Shown here one piece after another: positions 6,977 to 17,997 of a stretch of 64,000 bases of DNA. The stretch spans positions 1 through 64,000 of the forward strand of contig MKWP01000009.1 of the NCBI GenBank assembly GCA_001899805.1, in the 5' to 3' direction. Below the pieces are notes generated by a model. The model made no database searches. It saw only the letters and a program-made list of their open reading frames with translations, and was not told where the DNA came from. Positions within the stretch are counted from its first letter, which is position 1, and the number at the start of each line of letters is the position of its first letter. This DNA comes from Lysobacterales bacterium 66-474 (GTDB lineage: Bacteria; Pseudomonadota; Gammaproteobacteria; Xanthomonadales; Rhodanobacteraceae). Made by a program: the position numbers and the translations under genes.

Positions 6977-7744
6977 ATGTCCGAACGCCCCCGCATCTCG
7001 GCTTGCGTCATCACCCTGAACGAAGCCGACCGCATCGGCGCCTGCCTCGCCTCGCTGGCGTTCTGCGATGAACTGGTGGTGGTCGATTCGGGCTCGACCG
7101 ATGACACCCGCGCGGCTGCGACGGCGCGCGGCGCGCGGGTCATCGAACATGCCTTCGAGGGCTTCCGCACGCAAAAGGATTTCGCGGTGGCGCAGGCGCG
7201 GCACGACTGGGTGTTGTGCCTGGATGCCGACGAGCGCGTGACGCCGGCGCTGCGCGCCTCGATCGAAGCCGCGCGCGACGCCGGTTTCGCCGGTGCCGCC
7301 GGTTATCGCTTCGCGCGTTGCACCGAGTACTTCGGCGCCTTCCTGCGCCACGGCAACGCCTATCCCGATCGCGTGTTGCGGTTGTTCGATCGGCGCCGCG
7401 GCGGTTGGCGCGCGGGCCGCGAGATCCACGAACACGCCGTGGTCGAGGGCAACGTGGCGATGCTCGCGGGCGACCTGGAACATCGCGCCTACCGTTCGCT
7501 GGACGACCAGCTCGCCCGCTATCGCCGCTATGCGGCGATGATGGCGGTCGACATGCATGCGCGCGGCCGGCGCGGGCGCCTGCGCAACCTGGTGGTGAAT
7601 CCCGCGTGGCGATTCCTGCGCGGCTATGTGCTGCGCGCGGGCTTCCGGGACGGCTGGCGCGGCTTCCTGTTCGCCTGCATGGAAGCCGACTATGTGCGCG
7701 AGAAATTCGCGCGGCTGTGGTTGCTGCAGCATGGCGGCCGGTGA
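6977..7744 (+). CDS. GT2 glycosyltransferase (WaaE/KdtX-like)
   Basis: A 255-residue cytoplasmic GT-A-fold transferase. Seen: ACVITLNEADRIGACL, then VVVDSGSTDDT, and the metal-binding LCLDADERV (DXD-like) near residue 80. The short single-domain form with a HEHA motif after a DRVLRLF segment is typical of LPS-core beta-1,4-glucosyltransferases of the WaaE/KdtX group. It is the first gene of a plus-strand run leading into the GDP-mannose dehydratase and reductase, so it may belong to the same glycan system. Exact acceptor is inferred only. Confidence 0.82.
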   Translation: MSERPRISACVITLNEADRIGACLASLAFCDELVVVDSGSTDDTRAAATARGARVIEHAFEGFRTQKDFAVAQARHDWVLCLDADERVTPALRASIEAARDAGFAGAAGYRFARCTEYFGAFLRHGNAYPDRVLRLFDRRRGGWRAGREIHEHAVVEGNVAMLAGDLEHRAYRSLDDQLARYRRYAAMMAVDMHARGRRGRLRNLVVNPAWRFLRGYVLRAGFRDGWRGFLFACMEADYVREKFARLWLLQHGGR

Positions 7745-7760
7745 TCCCCGCTCGCGATGA

Positions 7761-9744
<1,984 letters not shown>

Positions 9745-9788
9745 AGGCCTGCGTCGCGGGCGAGTCCGTTCCCGTTCCACCAACCAGC

Positions 9789-9905
9789 CTTGTCATTCCG
9801 GGGCGACCTCCACGGGTCGAACCCGGAATCCATTTTGATCTTCCGGCATGTCAATGGATTCCGGGTTCCGTCCGCGTGCAGCCGCGGACGGCCCCGGAAT
9901 GACGA
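9789..9905. repeat. paired REP palindromes (BIME-like)
   Basis: Two half-elements in opposite orientation: TCATTCCGGGGC ... GGAATCCAT and ATGGATTCC ... GCCCCGGAATGA. They form a long imperfect hairpin after the rmd gene. The same ATTCCGG/CCGGAAT core recurs at 28765-28820, 36300, 37490-37570, 39575 and 41200. Confidence 0.7.
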
Positions 9906-9938
9906 GTCCTTGGCTGCTACGTGCGCAATGAGGTGCAA

Positions 9939-10928
9939 TCACGCAACCAGCATTCGCACCGCTTCGGCGATGCGCGCGCGGAACGCATGATCGTTGTCCT
10001 CGAACCACGCGCGCGCGGCGGCGCCGATCCGTTCGAGCTCGGCGCCGGGCGTCGCCAGCAGGCGTTCGATCACGCTTTCCAGCGCGGCCGCGTCGTAGAA
10101 GTACGTGGTGGCGAGGCTTTGCGTGCCAGTGCGCGATGGGGCGATCAACGCGCCGCGCGTGGGCGCCACCATTTCATTCATCGGCGGCGCGTCCAGCGAG
10201 ACCGTCACCGCGCCGACGCCCATGGCCTCGACGAGGTAATGCCCGAAGCCTTCGGTTTCCGACGGACAAAGATGAAAGCGGTGCGCGTTCTGGAGACGCT
10301 TCAGCTCGGCATCGGGAATGTAATCGACGCGGTGCACGATGTTGGGCGCGTGCACCACCGCACGCGTGACGCGCGGGCTTTGCAGCACGGTCAGGCGTGG
10401 CCACTCGGGATGCTTCTGCCAGGTCGCCAGCAGGGTGTCGGTGCCCTTGTTGGAACTGCGGCCGGCGAGGTGGAAGAACGCGCGCTCGCGCGGCACGTCG
10501 GCGTCCAGGCGATCCTCGCTGGTGAAGCCGGTGTAGTCGGTGCGCAGGCCCAGCGCCTCGAAAATCGGCACCGCGTGACGGGTCAGCACGAACGCGCGAT
10601 CCAGCCGCGGCAACCACGTGCGGTCGCGCTCGTCGAACCATTCGGGGTGCGGCATCAGCACGTTGCGGCGCGCGGTCCCAAGGTATTCGGGGCGCACCCG
10701 CTCCAGCATCAGGTTGACGTCCCAGCGCTGCGCGCCGCGGCCGGCCAGGCGACGTGCAAGCGTGCCCAGTCGCAATTTCAGCGGGTGCAGCGCCTTGCGC
10801 AGGGCGCCGCGCCGGATGCCGCTGATCGTCACCTCGAAACCCGCTTCGACCAGTGCAGCGTGCAGCAATTTCAGGTTCCGGCTGAGCCCGAAACCGTTGT
10901 CGCGCGCGATCAGGTTGACCCGGATCAT
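9939..10928 (-). CDS. GT4-like glycosyltransferase 1
   Basis: A 329-residue protein that starts by a four-base ATGA overlap with the upstream paralogue, so translation is coupled. Seen: an N-terminal DNGFGLSRNLKLLHAAL segment, PHPEWF, a C-terminal GT-B donor-site stretch CPSETEGFGHYLVEAMG followed by DAPPMNEM. The E-x7-E spacing is typical of GT4-type retaining transferases. It is clearly a duplicate of the gene at 10925-11980. Probable role in cell-surface glycan synthesis given its neighbours; donor and acceptor unknown. Confidence 0.72.
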   Translation of the reverse strand: MIRVNLIARDNGFGLSRNLKLLHAALVEAGFEVTISGIRRGALRKALHPLKLRLGTLARRLAGRGAQRWDVNLMLERVRPEYLGTARRNVLMPHPEWFDERDRTWLPRLDRAFVLTRHAVPIFEALGLRTDYTGFTSEDRLDADVPRERAFFHLAGRSSNKGTDTLLATWQKHPEWPRLTVLQSPRVTRAVVHAPNIVHRVDYIPDAELKRLQNAHRFHLCPSETEGFGHYLVEAMGVGAVTVSLDAPPMNEMVAPTRGALIAPSRTGTQSLATTYFYDAAALESVIERLLATPGAELERIGAAARAWFEDNDHAFRARIAEAVRMLVA

Positions 10929-11980
10929 GCCCGCGCATCCATCCCGCGCAGCGCCGCGTCCAGCCGTGCGGGAAAGGCCGCGCGCTCGACTTCGTACCAG
11001 GCGCGCGCTGCCGCGCCGAGTGTGTCGCACTGCGGGTCGTCGGTTGCCAAAGCGCGTTCGATGGCGGTTTCCATCGCGTCATCGTCGAAGTGGTAGGTGG
11101 TCGCGAGGTGCTGGCTGCCGGTGCGCGAGAACGGCAGCAGGATGCCGCGCCCGGGCGTGATCATTTCGTTCATCGGCGGCGCGTCCAGCGTGATCACCAC
11201 CGCGCCCGCGCTCATCGCTTCCACGATGTAATGGCCGAAGCCTTCGGTTTCGGACGGGCAGACGTGGAAGCGGTGCGTATTCTGCAGGCGTTTCAATTCC
11301 GCATCGGCGAGATAACCGATGCGGTGGTCGATGTTGGCCACCGGCGCGCCGGGCTTCGCTTCCTTCGGATGCTGCACCACGGTCAGGCGCGGCCATTCCG
11401 GGTGCCGGCGCCACAGCGCCAGCAGCGGTTCGGTGGCCTTGGTGCGGCTGGATCCCGCCAGGTGGAAGAACGCGCGTTCACGCGCCACCGCCGTGTCGCG
11501 CCGGTCCTCGCTGGTGAAGCCGATGCAGGCGGCGCGACACCCTTGCGCGGCGAAGATGCGCTCCGCTTCGCGGGTCTTGGTCAACACCAGGTCGATGCGG
11601 TCCAGCGCCTGCAGGTCGCGCGGCAGGAACCATTCCGGATGCGGCAACAACACGCGGCGCGGCGCATCGTCGAGGAACGCCGGCGCGATGTGTTCCTCCA
11701 TCAGCACGAAGTCGTAGGGTGGCGGCAGGCCGCGTCGGCGGCGGCGCGCAAGTTCCGCCGCATGGCGTTTGCCGCGCATCCGCTGCAGCAGCCCCGGGAT
11801 CCCGCCGCGCCGACGGGTATTGGTGAAATCCACGCGATAGCCGCGCGCTTCCAGCGTTGCCGTCAACAGGCGCAGGTCGCGCGACAGGCCGACCCCGTTG
11901 TCGAAGCCGAGCAGGTGCACCGCAAACGAAGCCGCGTCAGTCGTCGTCGGGTTCATACGCGCCGAATTGTCCCGCATCAT
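10925..11980 (-). CDS. GT4-like glycosyltransferase 2
   Basis: A 351-residue GT-B-type transferase. ATG 11980 is chosen because GAGGA lies just upstream; it overlaps the preceding gene by 44 bases, and ATG 11956 is a weaker alternative. Seen: LGFDNGVGLSRDLRLL, PHPEWFLPRD, GFTSEDRRDT, CPSETEGFGHYIVEAM and DAPPMNEMI. These blocks occur in the same order in the downstream paralogue, so the two arose by tandem duplication. The chain GT39/83-like protein, transferase 2, transferase 1 looks like one operon. Confidence 0.72.
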   Translation of the reverse strand: MMRDNSARMNPTTTDAASFAVHLLGFDNGVGLSRDLRLLTATLEARGYRVDFTNTRRRGGIPGLLQRMRGKRHAAELARRRRRGLPPPYDFVLMEEHIAPAFLDDAPRRVLLPHPEWFLPRDLQALDRIDLVLTKTREAERIFAAQGCRAACIGFTSEDRRDTAVARERAFFHLAGSSRTKATEPLLALWRRHPEWPRLTVVQHPKEAKPGAPVANIDHRIGYLADAELKRLQNTHRFHVCPSETEGFGHYIVEAMSAGAVVITLDAPPMNEMITPGRGILLPFSRTGSQHLATTYHFDDDAMETAIERALATDDPQCDTLGAAARAWYEVERAAFPARLDAALRGMDARA

Positions 11981-13700
11981 CGTTCCTCGACGGAATGCAC
12001 CCCGGCACGACTGCGCTGCGATCGAACAGGTACCACTCGCGGCGGTTGGCGTGGCCCACGTGGACCGCATCGTGCATCCGCACGCACGGTGCCAGCACCT
12101 TGCCGTAGGCGAAAATCCAGCGGTGCGCGGGATCGGCGGCCTGCCACGCCAATGCGCGTTCGAGTTGCACGTGCCAGGCCAGCTTGAAACCGAAATCGAC
12201 GGTGTCGCGGCCGAGCATGTCCAGCATCAAAAGGTTCTGTTCCTTCCAGGCCACCAGCGCGATGGAATCGCCCTTCGGCACGAAGCCGGACACGCGCGCC
12301 ATCACCGTGCGCGACGAGGAATAACCGTTGAGCAGCGGATAGGCGACCAGCCCCCAGGTTCCCCACGCGGCGAGCGCGAAGCCGCACCACGCCTGTGCCG
12401 CATGGCGCGGCCGCGCGAGCAGCGCGACCACGACACCGGCGGCGCCAATGCCCAGGATCATCGCGACCAGCGGTCGCGGCGAACCGTCCAGCGCCGACGT
12501 CGCCAGTGCGACCAGCTTGTGCAGGTGGCCCGCGTGCATGCCGAGGCCGGCGAGCAACAACACCAGCGCCAGCAGCAAGGTCAACACCCACAGCGCCCAG
12601 CGGAACGATGCGCGATGCACGACGTCGGGCAGCAACGGTGCCAGCGCGATCGCGGTGATCGGCAGCGCCGGCAGGATGTACACGTCGCGCTTGCCGCCGC
12701 TCAGCGAAAAGAACACCACCACCAGCACCACCCACGCCAGCGGCAACAAGGTGCGTGCATCGCGGTTTTGCAGGGCGCGCTTCCAGCCCGGAATCGCCCA
12801 TGCGATCGCCAGCGACAGCGGCAACCATTCGAATGCAATCACCGAAAGATAGAACCACCATGGGTGGAAATGGTGCTTCGGCGCGGCGTAGCGATCGACC
12901 GTCTGGCCCAGCAGGATGTCGTGCGCGTAGCGTGCATACGCGGCGTCGCCCGCGTGCATGTGCAGTGCCGACCACAGCATCGGCAGCGCCCAGCCGAGCA
13001 CGGGCACCAGCAACAACAACGCCAGCCACCAGCGCGCGTCGCGATTCTGCGAAGGCAACACATTGTCCCAGCCGCGCCAGCGCGCGAACCAGAACGGCAC
13101 GAACACCAGCAGCGCGATCACGCCGACGCCCTTGGTGATCACGCCCATGCCGGCCGCGAGGAAGCCGATCGCGTACCAGCGCCATGCGGGTCCGAGCAGC
13201 AGGTGCCTCAACAACCCGACCATCGCCAGCGTGATCCAGAACGTTTCCACGCCGTCGATCTGCGCGCCGCGCATCTGGAAAGTGAAATCGAAACTCACCA
13301 GCACCGCCGCGGCAGCGATCAGCCCGCTGCGATGGTTCCATTGCCGGCGCACGAAGTCGTACACCAGCGCGATCGTGCCCAAGCCCGCGAGCAGCGACGG
13401 CAGCAGGAACCAGCCGCGCCAGCCGCCGGTCAGGAAATACGCGCAAGCCTCCAGCCACATGAATACGGGCGGCTTGTCGGAATAGAGTTCCACGCCGCGG
13501 TGCGGGAACAGCCACTGCCCGCTGGCCAGCATCTCGCGCGCGACCAGCGCGAAGCGCGGTTCGTCGGATGGCCACGGGTCGCGCAACCCGATGCCGAGGC
13601 CCAACAGCAGCAACGCGAACACGAACAGCAGCGCGAGCTGCACGCGTTCGTCATCGAGCCAGCGGCGGGAACCGGAAGAGGATTGCGAGTTCAGGGACAT
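11937..13700 (-). CDS. ArnT-like (GT39/83) membrane glycosyltransferase
   Basis: A 587-residue polytopic membrane protein. Seen: the signature loop after helix 1 with PWPSDEPRFALVAREML and YSDKPPVFMWLEA, where the DE pair is the likely catalytic/metal site of the PMT/ArnT superfamily, followed by about ten more membrane helices and a soluble C-terminal domain of about 130 residues. These enzymes move sugars from polyprenyl-phosphate to lipid A or other acceptors in the periplasm. Its 3' end overlaps the start of the GT4-like gene, implying co-transcription. Substrate unknown. Confidence 0.8.
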   Translation of the reverse strand: MSLNSQSSSGSRRWLDDERVQLALLFVFALLLLGLGIGLRDPWPSDEPRFALVAREMLASGQWLFPHRGVELYSDKPPVFMWLEACAYFLTGGWRGWFLLPSLLAGLGTIALVYDFVRRQWNHRSGLIAAAAVLVSFDFTFQMRGAQIDGVETFWITLAMVGLLRHLLLGPAWRWYAIGFLAAGMGVITKGVGVIALLVFVPFWFARWRGWDNVLPSQNRDARWWLALLLLVPVLGWALPMLWSALHMHAGDAAYARYAHDILLGQTVDRYAAPKHHFHPWWFYLSVIAFEWLPLSLAIAWAIPGWKRALQNRDARTLLPLAWVVLVVVFFSLSGGKRDVYILPALPITAIALAPLLPDVVHRASFRWALWVLTLLLALVLLLAGLGMHAGHLHKLVALATSALDGSPRPLVAMILGIGAAGVVVALLARPRHAAQAWCGFALAAWGTWGLVAYPLLNGYSSSRTVMARVSGFVPKGDSIALVAWKEQNLLMLDMLGRDTVDFGFKLAWHVQLERALAWQAADPAHRWIFAYGKVLAPCVRMHDAVHVGHANRREWYLFDRSAVVPGCIPSRNDDAGQFGAYEPDDD

Positions 13701-13846
13701 TTTGCGTTTCCGTTCGCGCTGAGCGTAGTGAGCGAAGCGAACGAAGTCGAAGCGTGAGTGCCCTTCGACTTCGGACCTGCGGGCCTGTGCTCAGAGCCTG
13801 CCCCGGACTTGATCCGGGGGCGAACGGAGATTACTTGATTGCACTG
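13701..13846. repeat. intergenic palindromic repeats
   Basis: The gap between the glycan operon and rsmB holds imperfect palindromes: TTCGCGCTGAGCGTAG with its reversed partner AAGCGAACGAAGTCGAAG, and the hairpin CCCGGACTTGATCCGGG. No gene is visible. It may end transcription from rsmB. Confidence 0.45.
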
Positions 13847-15145
13847 TCAGGCGCGCTTTTCGAGGATCGCGTAAAACATCCCGTCGAGACCGCCCTCGCC
13901 CGGCAGGATTTGCCGGCCGGGGCCCGCGTCGTGGCCGACGGGCAATTCGACGGGCAGCGTTCGGGCATCGGCGTGCGCCGTGAGGAAAGTTTCCACGACG
14001 CGCTGGTTTTCCTCGCGCAGCAGCGAGCAGGTTGCGTAGACCAGTCTTCCACCCGGCGCCAGCAACGGCCACAACGCGCCGAGCAATCGCGACTGTTCGC
14101 GCGCGAGTTGCACGATGTCCTTCGCGCGCCGGTGCAACTTGATGTCGGGGTGGCGACGGATCACGCCGGTGGCCGAACACGGCGCATCCAGCAGGATGCG
14201 GTCGAAGGGTTGGCCGTCCCACCACGCGGCGGGTGCGCCCGCATCGCCAACGCGCACGTCGCCGTGCAGGCCAAGCCGATGCAGGTTGTCTTCGATCGTC
14301 GTGGCGCGCGCCGGATCGCGCTCCAGGGCCGTGAGTGCGACGTCCGCGCGTTCCAGCATGTGGCAGGCCTTGCCGCCCGGCGCGGCACAGGCGTCCAGCA
14401 CGCGCTGGCCGGGATGCAGGTCGAGCAGGTCGGCGGCGACTTGCGCGGCGCCGTCCTGCACCGAGAAATGACCTTCGGCGAAACCGGGCAGGCGCGTCAC
14501 GTCGGCATTCGCAGCGAGCGTGATGGCGTCGCGCAGGAAGGGATGGGCGGCAGCTTCGACGCCGGCTGGCGGCAGCGATGCGAGAACGTCCGCGCGCGTG
14601 GCGCGGCGCGTGTTCACGCGCAGCATCGGCGGCGAGGGCGCATTGCCGGCGGTGAGGATCGCGTCGGCGTGTTCCGGCCAGTCCTCGTGCAACGCGTCGA
14701 TCAGCCAGCGCGGGTGCGAGCTGCGCGTCACGGGATCGCGGTCGAGTCGCGCGTCCAACGCGTCGCGTTCGCGCAACCAGCGACGCAGGATCGCGTTGGC
14801 GAGCTTGGCAAAGCCGCCGCGATCCAGCGCACGCGTGGCTTCCACGGTTGCAGCGACCGCGGCATGCGGCGGCAGCTGCAGGATTTCCAGTTGCACGAGT
14901 CCCAGCACCAGCAACGCGTGCAGCGCCGGATCGCGTTGGCGCAGCGGCTTGTCGAGCAGCAGGTCGAGCGCCTTGTCGAAGCGCAGCCACCAGCGCGCGC
15001 CTTCGCTGGCGAGCGCGGTCAGGAACGCGCGGTCGCGTGCGTCTGGAAGTTTCGCCTGCGCCGGCCGCAGCTGCTCGCGCAGGGAGGCTCCGCGCAGCGC
15101 GACGTGCGCCAGCACCTCTGCCGCAAGCGCGCGGGTATCGGTCAT
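13847..15145 (-). CDS. rsmB: 16S rRNA (cytosine-967-C5)-methyltransferase
   Basis: A 432-residue RsmB that methylates C967 of 16S rRNA. Seen: an N-terminal NusB-like helical domain (about residues 1-140), then a Rossmann methyltransferase with [16 protein letters not shown] (SAM site), [19 protein letters not shown] (catalytic Cys of the PCS motif) and [12 protein letters not shown] (second conserved Cys). Full family length. It starts by a four-base ATGA overlap with fmt, completing a def-fmt-rsmB operon as in many gammaproteobacteria. Confidence 0.95.
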   Translation of the reverse strand: MTDTRALAAEVLAHVALRGASLREQLRPAQAKLPDARDRAFLTALASEGARWWLRFDKALDLLLDKPLRQRDPALHALLVLGLVQLEILQLPPHAAVAATVEATRALDRGGFAKLANAILRRWLRERDALDARLDRDPVTRSSHPRWLIDALHEDWPEHADAILTAGNAPSPPMLRVNTRRATRADVLASLPPAGVEAAAHPFLRDAITLAANADVTRLPGFAEGHFSVQDGAAQVAADLLDLHPGQRVLDACAAPGGKACHMLERADVALTALERDPARATTIEDNLHRLGLHGDVRVGDAGAPAAWWDGQPFDRILLDAPCSATGVIRRHPDIKLHRRAKDIVQLAREQSRLLGALWPLLAPGGRLVYATCSLLREENQRVVETFLTAHADARTLPVELPVGHDAGPGRQILPGEGGLDGMFYAILEKRA

Positions 15146-16089
15146 GCGGTGCGCAACCCGGCGCGCGCGTTCACGTAATCCGCCGCGTCGATCGCGCGCC
15201 CACCGGCGCGTTGCAGTTTCAGGATGCGCAATGCGCCGCTGCCGCAGGCGATGTCGATGCCGGCTTTCGATGCGGTCAAGATCTGCCCGGGACTCGGGAC
15301 TCGGGACTCGGGACTCGGCAAAGCAACTGCGCGCCACACCCGCACCCGCTCGCCGGCCAGCTCCGCTTCCGCCACCGGCCACGAATCGAACGCGCGCACC
15401 TTGCGTTCGAGTTTGGCGGCAGGCTGGGTGAAGTCGAGTTTCGCTTCGGCCTTGTCGAGCTTGCGCGCATAGGTCGCGCCGGTTTCGGATTGCGGGGTTG
15501 CCGGCAGGGATTCGCCGCGCGATGCGCGCGCCAAACCTTCCTGCAAGACTTCCGCGCCCAGCGCGGCGAGCCGGTCGTGCAACGAGCCGCCGGTGTCGTC
15601 GGACGTGATGGCGGTGCGACGCTCCAGCAACACCGGCCCGGTGTCGAGGCCCGCATCCATCTGCATCAGGCACACGCCGGTTTCCGCATCGCCGGCCAGG
15701 ATCGCGCGCTGGATCGGCGCCGCGCCGCGCCAGCGCGGCAACAGCGATGCGTGCACGTTCCAGCAACCGAGGCGCGGGATCGCCAGCACCTTGCGCGGCA
15801 GGATCAGCCCGTAGGCGATCACCACCATCAGGTCGGGCGCGTGGTCGTGCAGGCGCGCTTGCGCCTCCGGGGTCTTCAAGGATTCGGGTTGTTCGACCGG
15901 AATCCCGGCTGCGAGCGCCGCCTGCTTCACCGGGCTGGGCGCGAGCTTGCGGCCGCGTCCCGCGGGCCGATCCGGCTGCGTGTAGACCGCGACCACTTCC
16001 GCACCCGACTCGATGCACGCGCGCAAGCCCGGTACCGCGAAATCCGGCGTGCCGGCGAATACCAGCCGCAAGCGCGTGGCCGCGGCCAC
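15142..16089 (-). CDS. fmt: methionyl-tRNA formyltransferase (with heptamer-encoded insert)
   Basis: A 315-residue formyltransferase that formylates initiator Met-tRNA using 10-formyl-THF. Seen: [16 protein letters not shown] at the N-terminus, catalytic core [23 protein letters not shown] (cut here for length: [13 protein letters not shown]), D-x-G-LDTG, and the C-terminal OB-like domain. Inside that domain, at about residues 257-267, four tandem CGGGACT heptamers encode a [11 protein letters not shown]-like insert in an otherwise normal protein. It lies 3 bases after def. The insert is probably on a surface loop (inferred). Confidence 0.94.
   Translation of the reverse strand: MAAATRLRLVFAGTPDFAVPGLRACIESGAEVVAVYTQPDRPAGRGRKLAPSPVKQAALAAGIPVEQPESLKTPEAQARLHDHAPDLMVVIAYGLILPRKVLAIPRLGCWNVHASLLPRWRGAAPIQRAILAGDAETGVCLMQMDAGLDTGPVLLERRTAITSDDTGGSLHDRLAALGAEVLQEGLARASRGESLPATPQSETGATYARKLDKAEAKLDFTQPAAKLERKVRAFDSWPVAEAELAGERVRVWRAVALPSPESRVPSPGQILTASKAGIDIACGSGALRILKLQRAGGRAIDAADYVNARAGLRTA
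15288..15318. repeat. heptamer microsatellite inside fmt
   Basis: Four perfect tandem copies of CGGGACT (15288-15315) plus a partial fifth. One copy more or less shifts the fmt frame, so the tract could act as a slippage switch. The same heptamer occurs twice in polA (46700 and 46819). Confidence 0.85.
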
Positions 16090-16092
16090 GCG

Positions 16093-16596
16093 TCAGCCCG
16101 CGTGGCGCCGCTGCTTCTCCAGCTTGCGCAGCAGCAGCGTGCGTTTGAGCGGCGAGAGGTAATCGACGAAGACCTTGCCGTCCAGATGGTCGATCTCGTG
16201 CTGGATGCAGACCGCGAGCAGGCCGTCGGTTTCGAGCTCGAAGGATTGGCCGCTGGCATCCCGTGCCCGCACGCGGATCCAGTCCTTGCGCTGCACGTCG
16301 GCGAACACGCCCGGGAACGACAGGCAGCCTTCCTGGCAAACCTCGCTGCCGCGGGTTTCCAGCAATTCGGGATTCACGAACACCATCGGTGCGTCGTGGG
16401 TTTCCGACACGTCCAGCACCAACAGGCGCTTCTGCACGTTGACCTGGGTTGCGGCGAGGCCGATGCCGGGCGCCGCGTACATGGTTTCCAGCATGTCGTC
16501 GGCCAGTTTTTCCAGGTCGGCGTCGAACGTCTCGACCGGCTGCGCCTTCAGGCGCAAGCGCGGGTCGGGGAATTCGAGGATGTCGAGTTTGGCCAT
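16093..16596 (-). CDS. def: peptide deformylase
   Basis: A 167-residue iron/zinc peptide deformylase that removes the N-formyl group from nascent proteins. Seen: all three family motifs, [17 protein letters not shown] (metal Cys) and QHEIDHLDG (HExxH metal histidines and catalytic Glu). ATG 16596 is chosen because the protein then begins [14 protein letters not shown] as in the family. First gene of def-fmt-rsmB; divergent from the lysM gene. Confidence 0.95.
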   Translation of the reverse strand: MAKLDILEFPDPRLRLKAQPVETFDADLEKLADDMLETMYAAPGIGLAATQVNVQKRLLVLDVSETHDAPMVFVNPELLETRGSEVCQEGCLSFPGVFADVQRKDWIRVRARDASGQSFELETDGLLAVCIQHEIDHLDGKVFVDYLSPLKRTLLLRKLEKQRRHAG

Positions 16597-16733
16597 GGTT
16601 GGGCGGGCTTCGCTGGGCGTGTGCAACCGTGATATGGGACCGCGCGCGGCGGTTTTCACGGCCGCCTAGCCTAGCAGTATCGCGAACTCCAGCACGGTTC
16701 CGATCAGTGGTTCACCAAATGTGAAATTTGTGC

Positions 16734-16761
16734 TTGCCGCCGCCGGCCTTTCGGGTACACT
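16734..16761 (+). promoter_or_regulatory. candidate promoter of the LysM gene
   Basis: A -35 TTGCCG (16734-16739) and a -10 TACACT (16756-16761) are 16 bases apart, 36 bases ahead of ATG 16798. The element lies in the divergent def/lysM gap. The match is moderate. Confidence 0.4.
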
Positions 16762-16797
16762 CGGCGAAACTCTCGGGGGATCGGGGGATTGCCAGCC

Positions 16798-17916
16798 ATG
16801 TTTAAGAAACTGCTTGCGTTCACCGCGAGCCTTGCGATCACGTTGACGGCTTACGCGGCGGGCGCCCAGTTGCGCGCCGATGCCCCGCACACCTATGTCG
16901 TCAAGAAGGGCGACACGCTGTGGAGCATTTCCGCGCGTTTCCTCGACAAGCCGTGGCTGTGGCCCGAGATCTGGGACGTCAACCAGCAGGTCTACAACCC
17001 GCACCGGATCTATCCGGGCGACGTGCTGAACCTCGACGTCAATGGTTTGCGTGTGGCCAAGCGCGCCACCGAACAAGCCAATCCGATCCCGACCGTGCCG
17101 TTGTCGGCGATCGAGCCGTTCCTGAAGGATTTCCGCGTGCTGACCGCGGCGGAGCTGCAGCAGACGCCGTACGTGGTCGCGGTGGAGGAGAACGAGCCGC
17201 GCGCCACCGAAGGCATGAACCTGTACGTGCGCAACCTCGGGGGCGCCAGCGCCGGCCAGCGTTTCGCGGTGGTGCGGCCCACCCATGTCTATCGCGAATT
17301 CGGCGAGGGCGGCAAGTCCGATGATGTCGGCCACCTGGTCAGCAACAACGTCGACCTGGTGCCCGGTCCGTGGCAGGAGGATTTCCGCAACGACGGCCAT
17401 TTCGGCCGGGGCAAGGAAATCGCCACCGAGGTCCGCGTGATCGGCACCGCGCAGGTCTTGAAGAATGGCGACCCCGCCACGCTGCTGCTGACCAACGCCA
17501 GCATGGAAATCCGCGCCGGCGACCGCCTGATGCCGGTCGACGACACCCCCTACGATTACACCTTCTACCCGCACCCGCCGCGCAATGCGCCGGCCAACGC
17601 CTACATCATGGCGCTGTCCAACGGCTACGACGGCATTTCGGTGCAGGGGCCGTTGGACGTGGTGGCACTGAACGTCGGCAGCGCCGATGGCGTCGACAAC
17701 GGCACCACCTTCGCGATCTACCAGCCCGGCGACACCGTCCCGGATCTGGTGCAGGGGCACACCGACCGCCGCTCGTTCGGGCCCAAGGTGACGTTGCCCG
17801 AAGAGTACGTCGGCCACGTGATGGTGTTCCGCACCTTCGACCACATCAGCTATGGCCTCGTGATGGACGGCATCCGTCCGGTGCGGGTGAAGGACACGCT
17901 GCGGACGCCGAACTAG
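16798..17916 (+). CDS. LysM-domain periplasmic protein
   Basis: A 372-residue exported protein. Seen: a signal peptide (residues 1-21, ending AYAAG), then a LysM peptidoglycan-binding domain at about residues 30-80 (YVVKKGDTLWSISARFL, IYPGDVLNLD), followed by a long region with no recognised domain. The gene regularly sits next to dprA-topA in this order of bacteria. It probably binds the cell wall; the role of the C-terminal part is unknown. GGGGGA (16782-16788) precedes ATG 16798, which beats a TTG nine bases upstream. A strong hairpin terminator follows. Confidence 0.85.
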   Translation: MFKKLLAFTASLAITLTAYAAGAQLRADAPHTYVVKKGDTLWSISARFLDKPWLWPEIWDVNQQVYNPHRIYPGDVLNLDVNGLRVAKRATEQANPIPTVPLSAIEPFLKDFRVLTAAELQQTPYVVAVEENEPRATEGMNLYVRNLGGASAGQRFAVVRPTHVYREFGEGGKSDDVGHLVSNNVDLVPGPWQEDFRNDGHFGRGKEIATEVRVIGTAQVLKNGDPATLLLTNASMEIRAGDRLMPVDDTPYDYTFYPHPPRNAPANAYIMALSNGYDGISVQGPLDVVALNVGSADGVDNGTTFAIYQPGDTVPDLVQGHTDRRSFGPKVTLPEEYVGHVMVFRTFDHISYGLVMDGIRPVRVKDTLRTPN

Positions 17917-17937
17917 GCGAATCATCGGGGTTTTCTT

Positions 17938-17975
17938 ACAAAACGGCGCGGCCTTGGGCCGCGCCGTTTTGCTTG
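17938..17975 (+). terminator. Rho-independent terminator after the LysM gene
   Basis: A perfect GC-rich stem (AACGGCGCGGCC/GGCCGCGCCGTT) with a TTG loop is followed by TTTGC. It separates lysM from dprA. Confidence 0.8.
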
Positions 17976-17997
17976 GCGGCGCCCCTACACTGTCTGC

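Noticed and set aside
15146-16339. Extended rsmB frame over fmt
   Set aside because: RsmB starts at ATG 15145 by the family N-terminus and the ATGA overlap; the rest is fmt read out of frame.
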